Below the pieces are notes generated by a model. The model worked only from the letters and a program-made list of their open reading frames with translations. It ran no database searches and was not told the origin of the DNA. The position numbers and the translations under genes were made by a program. From Candidatus Ratteibacteria bacterium (GTDB lineage Bacteria > CAIJMQ01), in contig JAQURI010000057.1 in assembly GCA_028715665.1 (NCBI GenBank), positions 1 through 8,565 of the forward strand: a DNA stretch of 8,565 nt, in the 5' to 3' direction. Of the stretch, positions 1-5,924 are shown piece after piece (within the stretch, counting starts at the first letter, position 1; the number at the start of each line of letters is the position of its first letter).

Positions 1-613
1 TAATTATATTAAAATTAATCCTGCTAATAAAAAATACAGCCTTAGATTGAAATTTTTAAATATATCCACAAAAATAATTGATTCTATAGATATCAGGAAT
101 ATTGCACACCCATATCTTATGGAACTTGAAAAATATTCCAATGAAACAATACACCTGACAACGTTTGATGGGAAGAGAGTTGTTTATATAGATAAAATTG
201 AAAGCATCAAACCTATAAGAATGTATTCAAGAATCGGAAATATAGCTCCTATAAATTGTACCGCAGCGGGTAAAGTGATTTTAGCATTCCAGCAGGAAGG
301 CGTTGTCAATAGTATAATCGAAAGTCTTGATTTTATTCCCCTGACAAAAAATACAATTCTTGATAAAGAAGAGTTCATTAGAGTGCTGGAAGTTGTAAGA
401 AAAGAAGGATATGCAATTGATAATTCCGAGCATGAGGAAAATATTTGTTGCATTGCTGCACCGATAAGAGATTATAGCAGAAATGTCAATCATGCTCTGA
501 GCATATCCGCAATAAAAACAAGAATGAATTTATCAAAATTACTCAAATTTAAAGATATCCTGATAGAGAAAGCAGATATGATTTCAAAAGAATTAGGATT
601 TATTGAAAAGTAA
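1..613 (+). CDS. IclR-family transcriptional regulator, 5'-truncated by window edge
   Basis: The reading frame is open from the first complete codon (base 2) to the TAA at 611-613, giving 203 visible residues. A TTG at 47 could be mistaken for a start, but the residues before it (INPANKKYSLRLKFLN) look like the end of an IclR winged-helix domain (wing, then the Y-x-L-x-L-K-F/L run). The gene therefore begins outside the window and about 50 residues, including the recognition helix, are missing. The rest is a complete IclR effector-binding domain: ETIHLTTFDGKRVVYIDKIES, then GNIAPINCTAAGKVILAF (the conserved h-x-TAxGKxxLA region), then the ENICCIAAPIRDY segment. Family members are usually near 250 residues and bind small organic acids. 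Known relatives include KdgR, the repressor of uronate catabolism that responds to KDG. Given the downstream genes, a KdgR-like local regulator is a reasonable inference, but the ligand and the sign of control cannot be read from sequence. Confidence 0.9.
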   Translation, partial: NYIKINPANKKYSLRLKFLNISTKIIDSIDIRNIAHPYLMELEKYSNETIHLTTFDGKRVVYIDKIESIKPIRMYSRIGNIAPINCTAAGKVILAFQQEGVVNSIIESLDFIPLTKNTILDKEEFIRVLEVVRKEGYAIDNSEHEENICCIAAPIRDYSRNVNHALSISAIKTRMNLSKLLKFKDILIEKADMISKELGFIEK

Positions 614-735
614 TTTTAAAGATTCAAGTAATTTAAAAAAATATATTAATTATAGGGATACTAAAATAATACTGAGGAAACAATATAAAGTGAGGTGATG
701 ATGGATGAATAAAAGGAGATTTGCTTATGTGACTA

Positions 736-764
736 ATATAATCTTACATTACATTAGATTATAT
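736..764. promoter_or_regulatory. Candidate operator: 9-bp inverted repeat overlapping a TATAAT box
   Basis: ATATAATCT (736-744) and AGATTATAT (756-764) are perfect inverted repeats separated by 11 bases. The left arm contains a consensus -10 hexamer, TATAAT (737-742), and the right arm carries the same hexamer on the minus strand. No good -35 sits 16-18 bases upstream of 737. It lies 135 bases before the dctP start and just behind the regulator gene, which fits a binding site for the IclR protein or another dimeric regulator. It could equally be a weak mRNA hairpin. AT-richness raises the chance of coincidence, but nine matched pairs including two C/G pairs are more than trivial. Confidence 0.4.
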
Positions 765-885
765 CAGAGCGCAACACAAACAAATCTCAACAGAAATTTA
801 CCAGAGATAATTTGAAAAGTAAAGTAAGGGAGGTGGTATAAAGAATCGATGATGTATGCTTTTTGCAATCGATAGTTTTTCAAAG

Positions 886-891
886 AAAGGA
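886..891 (+). promoter_or_regulatory. Ribosome binding site that decides the dctP start
   Basis: AAAGGA lies seven bases before ATG 899. This supports the ATG over an in-frame TTG at 863, which has no nearby Shine-Dalgarno site and would put 12 extra polar residues (with Arg, Lys and Asp) in front of the lipoprotein signal peptide. Confidence 0.75.
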
Positions 892-898
892 TTTGAAA

Positions 899-2005
899 AT
901 GAAAAAATCATTATTATGGATAATAGTTTTGATATTAAGTATGTCAATGGTTGCAACTTTTTCACTTGTAGGATGTAAAGAAGAAGCTGCAGAAGAAGAA
1001 GTAACTGAAGAAGAAGTTACGGAAGAAGAAGTTGCCGAAGAAGAAGCAGCAGAAGAAGTTGAAGAAGTGGAAGAAAAGGCAGCACCCGGGACATATACAA
1101 TGAGAATCGGTCATACACATGGAATTGATATGCCCAGGCATTTATCTTTACTGATGTTTGAACAATTAGTCGAGAAAGATTCAGAGGGCGCAATAGAGGT
1201 AGAAGTATATCCATTAGGTCAACTTGGATCTGAAGCTGAGATGGTCGAATCAGTTAAAATGGGAACACTGGAAGCATCCAGGGCAGGTATGTTTGATTTA
1301 GTTGCAAATGAATTATCTGCATATATGATGCCTTTCCTGTTTAATTCTCAGGAAGACTTCGTAAAAATTGCAGACGGACCTATTGGAGAGGAAATTGCTG
1401 CAGCCGGTTTGAAAAACGGTGTTGCTATTCTTGCAACTGGAGATGCAGGAGGGCTAAGACAGTGGACAAATAATGTAAGGCCTATCAAGACTCCTGAAGA
1501 TATGGAAGGCCTTAAAATGAGAGCTCCTGGAGTAGAAGCTATTATAAAAATTATAGAGGCTATAGGAGGAAACGTTGTTACCATCGATTATGGTGAACTG
1601 TACATGGCATTAAAAACAGGTGTTGCGGACGGTGAGGAAAATCCGATAGTTAACATCTATGACAAAAAATTCTATGAAGTCCAGAAATATATCACAATGT
1701 CCAACTATCAGATACATCCGGATCCTTTCTATGTTAGCTCTATATGGTTTGATGCACTGCCAGCTTATCTTCAGGATATCGTCGTTGATGCATCTAAAGA
1801 AATGATGGTATATAGTAATAGGTTAATGCTGGAGAAAGAAGCAGCATTCTTTCCCACAATTGAAGAAAACATGGAGGTTACTTACCTGACTGATGAAGAG
1901 AAGCAAGTGTTTATTGATAAAACTTCATCTGTAGTAGATTACTTTGTTGGTGAAGGATGGTTTAGCGCAGATCTTATTCAAAGCATACGTGATGAATTGA
2001 AATAA
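899..2005 (+). CDS. dctP: TRAP transporter solute-binding lipoprotein (DctP family)
   Basis: This is the extracytoplasmic substrate-binding subunit of a TRAP transporter, which captures an organic or sugar acid and delivers it to DctQM. It has 368 residues from the ATG chosen here. Residues 1-26 form a lipoprotein signal peptide (MKK, hydrophobic core, lipobox LVGC with acylated Cys26). Residues 28-60 are an unusual Glu-rich tether. The DctP fold follows from about residue 66 (MRIGHTHG). Family landmarks are PLGQLGSEAEMVESVKMGTLEAS (about 105-127), GLKMRAP with Arg208, the likely equivalent of the conserved carboxylate-binding arginine, and DGEENP (244-249) with the conserved Asn. This predicts an acidic ligand. 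Adjacent uronate genes suggest a uronate, unsaturated uronide or deoxy-keto sugar acid, but ligand identity is inferred. A 108-base gap with a strong hairpin separates it from dctQ, which may keep the binding protein more abundant than the membrane subunits. Confidence 0.93.
   Translation: MKKSLLWIIVLILSMSMVATFSLVGCKEEAAEEEVTEEEVTEEEVAEEEAAEEVEEVEEKAAPGTYTMRIGHTHGIDMPRHLSLLMFEQLVEKDSEGAIEVEVYPLGQLGSEAEMVESVKMGTLEASRAGMFDLVANELSAYMMPFLFNSQEDFVKIADGPIGEEIAAAGLKNGVAILATGDAGGLRQWTNNVRPIKTPEDMEGLKMRAPGVEAIIKIIEAIGGNVVTIDYGELYMALKTGVADGEENPIVNIYDKKFYEVQKYITMSNYQIHPDPFYVSSIWFDALPAYLQDIVVDASKEMMVYSNRLMLEKEAAFFPTIEENMEVTYLTDEEKQVFIDKTSSVVDYFVGEGWFSADLIQSIRDELK
992..1051 (+). repeat. Four 15-bp tandem units encoding the Glu-rich linker of DctP
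   Basis: Four consecutive 15-base units (992, 1007, 1022, 1037) each begin GAAGAAGAAG and encode EEEVT, EEEVT, EEEVA and EEEAA. Shorter EEV units follow to about residue 60. It lies between the lipobox and the folded domain, so copy-number change would only lengthen or shorten the tether. Such acidic tethers are common on binding lipoproteins of some anaerobic lineages. Confidence 0.85.
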
Positions 2006-2040
2006 GAAAGTAATTTGAAGTAAAAAGAGTGGTAAGAAGA

Positions 2041-2085
2041 GTATATGGAAGAGAGAGTATAATTCTACCTTTCTCTTCCATATAC
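2041..2085 (+). terminator. Strong intercistronic hairpin between dctP and dctQ
   Basis: GTATATGGAAGAGAGAG (2041-2057) can pair with CTTTCTCTTCCATATAC (2069-2085): 17 pairs with a single G-U wobble and an 11-base loop. The outermost 14 pairs are perfect Watson-Crick. No uridine run follows (the next bases are GAATAAAAG), so it is not a standard intrinsic terminator. Its place after the binding-protein gene and before two membrane-subunit genes fits an mRNA-stabilising or partial read-through element that raises dctP expression over dctQM. Its role is inferred; the structure is plain in the sequence. Confidence 0.7.
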
Positions 2086-2113
2086 GAATAAAAGTACTTC
2101 AGGGAGAAAAACA

Positions 2114-2620
2114 GTGAAAGTATTAAAAAAAATATTAAATGGTACATTTCGCGGCCTGGATAATAGTCTTTTTTACTGGAATTTTGCGCTTATGAGCGCT
2201 GTGGCAGTTCTCGTTATAGCAACGGTGTTTTTAAGATATCTTTTTAATGTCACTTTTACCTGGACCGAAGAGTTAATTATTTTTTTATTTATTGCTACAA
2301 CTTATTTTGGATCGATTTTGGGAGTAAGAGAGGACGAGCACGTTAAGATATCAATATTCAAAGAAAAATTGCCCCCGAAAATAAAAATAATCTTTGAGAT
2401 ATTAATAAGTTGCATAATTATTAGCGTTGTAGTTGCATCGGCAATTCTTAGCAGGGACTGGATTGTAAGAGCAGGAAGACCGCTGTCACCGGGTATAAAA
2501 ATACCTTATTTTTCTATATATATAATAGTACCAATAGCGTTTGCATTAATTGCAATATACGAGTGCAGGGAAATTGTATTAAAGGTTAATGATTTTAAAA
2601 AGAAAAATAATAAATTTTGA
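2114..2620 (+). CDS. dctQ: TRAP transporter small permease (DctQ family)
   Basis: This is the small integral-membrane subunit that joins DctM in the cytoplasmic membrane. It has 168 residues, a usual length, from GTG 2114 preceded by AGGGAG (2101-2106) at seven bases. Four hydrophobic segments are visible at about residues 24-44, 54-71, 91-112 and 131-149. Family marks are RYLFN (41-45) at the end of TM1, WTEEL (50-54) entering TM2, GSxxGVREDEHVKI (66-79) with His76, and the Pro-rich SPGIKIPYFSIY before TM4. The C-terminus is lysine- and asparagine-rich and cytoplasmic by the positive-inside rule. A gap of 40 bases leads to dctM, so the two are almost certainly co-translated from one message. 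Confidence 0.93.
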   Translation: MKVLKKILNGTFRGLDNSLFYWNFALMSAVAVLVIATVFLRYLFNVTFTWTEELIIFLFIATTYFGSILGVREDEHVKISIFKEKLPPKIKIIFEILISCIIISVVVASAILSRDWIVRAGRPLSPGIKIPYFSIYIIVPIAFALIAIYECREIVLKVNDFKKKNNKF

Positions 2621-2660
2621 TTTTAACTATATTTATAATATTCAAAAGGAGAACATCTAG

Positions 2661-3944
2661 ATGCCGGTAGCATTATTAATAGGAACATTTTTTTTACTTA
2701 TTGCTATTGGAGTACCAATTGCTTTTGCTTTAGGAGGGTCAAGTATATTATACCTTCTAATTTATAGGCCGGAACTTACTGCAATGGTGCCTCTGCGTAT
2801 CTGGTCGGGCACGAATAGTTTTGTAATGCTTGCACTGCCTTTATTTATACTGGCAGGTGAACTTATGAACAGGGGCGGTGTTACAAAGAGAATTGTAAAT
2901 TTTTGCAATTATGTGGTAAGACCGATTAGAGGCGGGCTCGGTGAGGTCAATGTAATTGCAAGTATGATTTTTGGCGGAATCTCCGGCTCATCAGTTGCTG
3001 ATACTTCAGCACTTGGATCGGTACTTATTCCCCAGATGATTGAAAAAGGATATCCAAAACCGGTAGCAGTAGGTATTACAGTAGCTTCATCCACAATGGG
3101 AATGATTATACCTCCCAGCGTACCCATGCTTTTGTATGCAATGATATCAGGTGAATCAGTAGGTGCCCTGTTTCTGGCGGGAGCAATACCGGGACTCCTG
3201 ATTGGCGTAACTCAGGTTATTCTGGTCTGGATTATTTCAAAAAAGAGACATTATCATCCGGAACATTTGAAGTTTGATAAAAGACATTTTGCTCATACAA
3301 TGAGAGATGGCTCGCTTGCAGTACTAATGCCTGTGCTTATTGTGGTATCTATAACATTCGGTGTTGCGACGCCGACAGAAGTTGCCGGAATTGCTGTTTT
3401 ATATGCCATTTTATTAGGGTTTTTACTTTACAGGGAATTGAAGGGAAGAGATCTCCTGCAGGTTGTTAAAAGGGCTTTTCTATCATCAAGCAGTATAATG
3501 ATTATTATTGGATTTTCTATGATTTTTTCATGGATTCTGGTAATTGAAAAGGTGCCCGAGCTAATAGCAAATTTTTTCCTGGGCCTGAACATACACAGAT
3601 TCTGGATTCTGTTGATATTAGATATTATTATTTTAATCATAGGAACATTTATTGATGTTACGCCGGCGCTGTTACTTGTGGTACCAATGTTAATGCCAGT
3701 AATGGAGGGAATTGGAATAAGTGGATTACAATTTGGAGCCATTATGATAGTTGGAGTAGCAATAGGCCTGGTTACGCCCCCTGTTGGTATGTGCTTGAAT
3801 GCGGCCGCTAAAATATCCAAAATGGAAATAACTGATATATTTAAAGGGGCAGTGCCTTATTTAGTCTGTAATTTAATAATTTTACTGCTTGTTACTTTTA
3901 TCCCGGAACTTTCACTCTGGTTACCGAGGGTGGCTGGTTTTTAA
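2661..3944 (+). CDS. dctM: TRAP transporter large permease (DctM family)
   Basis: This is the large membrane subunit that carries substrate across the cytoplasmic membrane, driven by an ion gradient (usually Na+) rather than ATP. It has 427 residues, the normal length, from ATG 2661 with AAAAGGAG (2644-2651) nine bases upstream. It is hydrophobic throughout, with the expected 12 or so membrane segments and re-entrant loops. Typical motifs in order are GVPIAFALGG (17-26), LALPLFILAGELMNRGGV (57-74), GGISGSSVADTSALGSVLIP (105-124), MGMIIPPSVPM (146-156), the second-half GVATPTEVAG, and TPPVGMCLNAAAKIS near the C-terminus. Both Ser/Pro-rich core motifs are intact, so it should be functional. It closes the transporter set; a 189-base gap separates it from kduI. 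Confidence 0.95.
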   Translation: MPVALLIGTFFLLIAIGVPIAFALGGSSILYLLIYRPELTAMVPLRIWSGTNSFVMLALPLFILAGELMNRGGVTKRIVNFCNYVVRPIRGGLGEVNVIASMIFGGISGSSVADTSALGSVLIPQMIEKGYPKPVAVGITVASSTMGMIIPPSVPMLLYAMISGESVGALFLAGAIPGLLIGVTQVILVWIISKKRHYHPEHLKFDKRHFAHTMRDGSLAVLMPVLIVVSITFGVATPTEVAGIAVLYAILLGFLLYRELKGRDLLQVVKRAFLSSSSIMIIIGFSMIFSWILVIEKVPELIANFFLGLNIHRFWILLILDIIILIIGTFIDVTPALLLVVPMLMPVMEGIGISGLQFGAIMIVGVAIGLVTPPVGMCLNAAAKISKMEITDIFKGAVPYLVCNLIILLLVTFIPELSLWLPRVAGF

Positions 3945-4018
3945 ATAAATTTAATTAATATCTGTATATATATTAAGAAAATTATAAATGGGTCTTATAC
4001 CAGGTTCAGTAAATAAGA

Positions 4019-4061
4019 GGCATTAATTAAAAGCAGTGTTATCTTAATTATTTTAAATGCC
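4019..4061 (+). other. Interrupted stem-loop in the dctM-kduI gap
   Basis: GGCATTAATTAA (4019-4030) can pair with TTAATT (4044-4049) and AATGCC (4056-4061), leaving a six-base bulge on the 3' side and a 13-base loop. No T-run follows, so it is not a standard terminator. It is the only notable structure I see in the 189-base gap (3945-4133). It may be a processing site or a weak attenuator, or may be chance in AT-rich DNA. Confidence 0.3.
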
Positions 4062-4133
4062 CCTGTAGCTGTTGCGGGTTTAAAAAACAGTTATAAAAAG
4101 GATAATTGGAAAAAATAATAGGGGGAAACAAAA

Positions 4134-4976
4134 ATGGAGATAAGGGAATCATCAAATTCTAAGGATGCAAAACATTATACGACAGAGAGACTGAGGGAAG
4201 AATTTTTAGTAGAAGATTTATTCATAAGTGGAAAAATTAAGAGGGTTTACAGCCAGATTGACAGAATAATAGTAATGGGTATTGTTCCTGCAGGCGGAGC
4301 AATCGAGTTAGGACAAAACCTTGATATAATGCATAATCTTGGAACGGATTACTTTCTTGAAAGAAGAGAGCTCGGGGTTATCAATATGGGAGAAAAAGGC
4401 AGTATTACTGTTGATGGAAAGAAATATGAAATGAACTCAAGAGACGGCCTTTATGCGGGCAAGGGAACAAAAGAAGTGCTGTTTGAAAGTGAAGATCTAA
4501 ATAAGCCTGCAAAATTTTATGCATTGAGCGCACCGGCGCATAAGACTTATGAGACCACTCATATAGATATTTCCAAAGCTAATAAAGTCGATATGGGAAG
4601 TGATGGGAATTGTAATAAAAGGGTAATAAACCAGTATATCCAGCCGGGTGTGGTGGAAAGCTGCCAGCTATGCATGGGACTGACGCAGATGGCGCCCGGA
4701 AACGTGTGGAACACCATGCCCTGCCATACACACCAGAGGAGAATGGAAGTATATGCATACTTTGACCTTCCTGAAGATGCCATGGTATTTCATTATATTG
4801 GGGAACCTTGTGAAACAAGGCATATCATTATGAAAAATGAACAGGCAGCAATAACTCCAAGCTGGTCCATTCATTCAGGATGCGGAACGTGCGCTTATTC
4901 ATTTATCTGGGGAATGGTGGGAGAGAACCAGACATTTACAGATATGGATGCTGTTGAATTAAAAGAAATGAAATAA
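4134..4976 (+). CDS. kduI: 5-dehydro-4-deoxy-D-glucuronate isomerase
   Basis: KduI (EC 5.3.1.17) converts 5-keto-4-deoxyuronate, formed from unsaturated uronides, to 2,5-diketo-3-deoxygluconate in the cytoplasm. It has 280 residues, close to the 278 of E. coli KduI, starting at ATG 4134 behind AGGGGGA. It is a double cupin. The zinc site is complete: His198 and His200 in PCHTH (196-200), Glu205 in QRRME, and His247 in SWSIHSGCGT, matching the E. coli His196/His198/Glu203/His245 set with a constant offset of two. The N-terminal half carries the usual family text (YTTERLREEFLVEDLF, GAIELG, YFLERRELGVINMG, DGLYAGKG). Only 25 bases separate it from kduD, the next enzyme in the pathway. Confidence 0.97.
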   Translation: MEIRESSNSKDAKHYTTERLREEFLVEDLFISGKIKRVYSQIDRIIVMGIVPAGGAIELGQNLDIMHNLGTDYFLERRELGVINMGEKGSITVDGKKYEMNSRDGLYAGKGTKEVLFESEDLNKPAKFYALSAPAHKTYETTHIDISKANKVDMGSDGNCNKRVINQYIQPGVVESCQLCMGLTQMAPGNVWNTMPCHTHQRRMEVYAYFDLPEDAMVFHYIGEPCETRHIIMKNEQAAITPSWSIHSGCGTCAYSFIWGMVGENQTFTDMDAVELKEMK

Positions 4977-5001
4977 TTCTTAAAAAACCGGGAGAAGAAA
5001 T

Positions 5002-5763
5002 ATGATAATAGATAAATTTAATTTAGAAGGAAAGGTTGCAATAGTGACCGGCAGCAGTACGGGACTGGGCCAGGGAATGATAATAGGTCTTGCTGAAGCA
5101 GGTGCCGATATAGTGGGGGTAGATTATATAGAATCAACAGAGACCAGAGAAAAAGTAGAGAAGATCGGGAGAAAATTTTTAGAAATAAAAGCAAACTTAT
5201 TAACCACAGAACCTGTAAAAGGAATAATAGAAAAAACCGTAAAAGAATATGGCAGAGTAGATATTTTAATAAACAATGCAGGGATTATCAGAAGGGAAGA
5301 CGCAACAGATTTTACCGAGAAAGACTGGGATGATGTTATAAACATCAATGCGAAGACTTTATTCTTCTTTTCTCAGGCTATTGCAAAACAATTTATCAAG
5401 CAAAAAGCAGGTGGTAAAATAATTAATGTTGCTTCAATGCTTTCATTCCAGGGCGGGATCAGGGTTCCTTCATATACGGCGAGTAAGAGTGCCGTTATGG
5501 GATTAACAAGAGCATTAGCCAATGAATGGGCAAAATATAATATAAATGTTAATGCAATTGCACCCGGGTATATGGCTACTAATAATACAAAAGCATTAAG
5601 AGAAGACAAAGATAGAAGCAAAGCTATACTGGATAGGATCCCGGCTGGAAGATGGGGATTACCAGAAGATGTAGCGGGACTTGCAGTGTTTTTAGCATCT
5701 GAGGCATCAAATTATATTAATGGATATACAGTTGCTGTAGATGGTGGTTGGTTAGCCAGGTAA
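5002..5763 (+). CDS. kduD: 2-dehydro-3-deoxy-D-gluconate 5-dehydrogenase (SDR family)
   Basis: KduD (EC 1.1.1.127) reduces 2,5-diketo-3-deoxygluconate to 2-keto-3-deoxygluconate with NAD(P)H in the cytoplasm. It has 253 residues, the same length as E. coli KduD, from ATG 5002 with GGGAG upstream. Classical short-chain dehydrogenase motifs are all present: TGSSTGLG cofactor loop (16-23), NNAG (91-94), catalytic Ser145, Tyr158 and Lys162 (YTASK), and APGY (187-190). Asp41 at the end of beta-2 (VGVDYIES) suggests NAD rather than NADP preference. The N-terminal FNLEGKVAIVTG and the AGRWGLPEDVAG stretch are typical of KduD. The SDR family is broad and sequence alone could fit a related gluconate 5-dehydrogenase, but direct coupling to kduI makes KduD the strong choice. 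Confidence 0.93.
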   Translation: MIIDKFNLEGKVAIVTGSSTGLGQGMIIGLAEAGADIVGVDYIESTETREKVEKIGRKFLEIKANLLTTEPVKGIIEKTVKEYGRVDILINNAGIIRREDATDFTEKDWDDVININAKTLFFFSQAIAKQFIKQKAGGKIINVASMLSFQGGIRVPSYTASKSAVMGLTRALANEWAKYNINVNAIAPGYMATNNTKALREDKDRSKAILDRIPAGRWGLPEDVAGLAVFLASEASNYINGYTVAVDGGWLAR

Positions 5764-5810
5764 ACATTGGGGAAAATAATTTTTTAGATTCATAAAAATT
5801 GTTAGGTAAA

Positions 5811-5827
5811 TTATTTATTATAAATAA
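5811..5827. promoter_or_regulatory. AT-only perfect palindrome upstream of the aldolase gene
   Basis: TTATTTAT-T-ATAAATAA (5811-5827) is a perfect 17-base palindrome in the 161-base gap between kduD and the aldolase. Two TGRTAGTGAA direct repeats (5847-5856 and 5873-5882) and the inverted pair TTTGTT/AACAAA (5842-5847 and 5855-5860) lie just downstream. Composition makes chance likely, so a regulator site is only a suggestion. I see no gene or clear terminator in the gap. Confidence 0.2.
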
Positions 5828-5910
5828 AAAAATAAGATAGATTTGTTGGTAGTGAACAAAATAAAAGATGTTTGATAGTGAAGAGCCTAAATATTGAATA
5901 AATAAATTTT

Positions 5911-5917
5911 AAGGAGG
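5911..5917 (+). promoter_or_regulatory. Strong ribosome binding site supporting a TTG start
   Basis: AAGGAGG sits seven bases before TTG 5925. It is the best Shine-Dalgarno match in the window, and no in-frame ATG or GTG is better placed, so the aldolase very likely starts at this TTG. The strong site may offset the weaker initiation codon. Confidence 0.8.
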
Positions 5918-5924
5918 ATCATAA

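Larger units (their letters stand above)
614..898. other. Leader/intergenic region between the regulator and the TRAP operon
   Basis: This 285-base gap holds no convincing protein gene. It contains the inverted repeat at 736-764 and several Shine-Dalgarno-like runs with only tiny frames behind them: AGGTGAT (694-700) overlapping ATG-ATG-GAT-GAA-TAA (698-712); AAAAGGAG (711-718) eight or nine bases before ATG-TGA (728-733); and GGGAGG (828-833) before an eight-codon frame at 849-875. AATCGAT occurs twice (844-850 and 867-873), and both copies border that last small frame. The downstream promoter should lie here, but I could not find a paired -35/-10 with normal spacing. Translated leader peptides, the remains of a decayed gene, or chance are all possible. 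Confidence 0.4.

Noticed and set aside
614..638. Possible terminator after the regulator (TTTTAAA ... TTTAAAA)
   Set aside because: The stem is made only of A-T pairs, seven long, with no clean T-run after it, as expected by chance in DNA this AT-rich.
863..898. TTG 863 as the start of dctP
   Set aside because: It adds polar, charged residues before a textbook lipoprotein signal peptide and lacks a nearby ribosome binding site; ATG 899 has AAAGGA at seven bases.
3428..3820. 130-codon open stretch on the minus strand
   Set aside because: It lies wholly inside dctM, whose protein sequence is strongly conserved, and its own translation resembles no family. It is an antisense shadow of the membrane protein.
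5771..5785. Possible intrinsic terminator after kduD (AAAAT followed by six T)
   Set aside because: The stem is at most five A-T pairs with almost no loop, too weak to call.
5872..5899. Possible promoter TTGATA - 16 bases - TTGAAT before the aldolase gene
   Set aside because: The -35 match is fair, but the -10 matches only four of six bases, and such pairs are frequent in AT-rich intergenic DNA.
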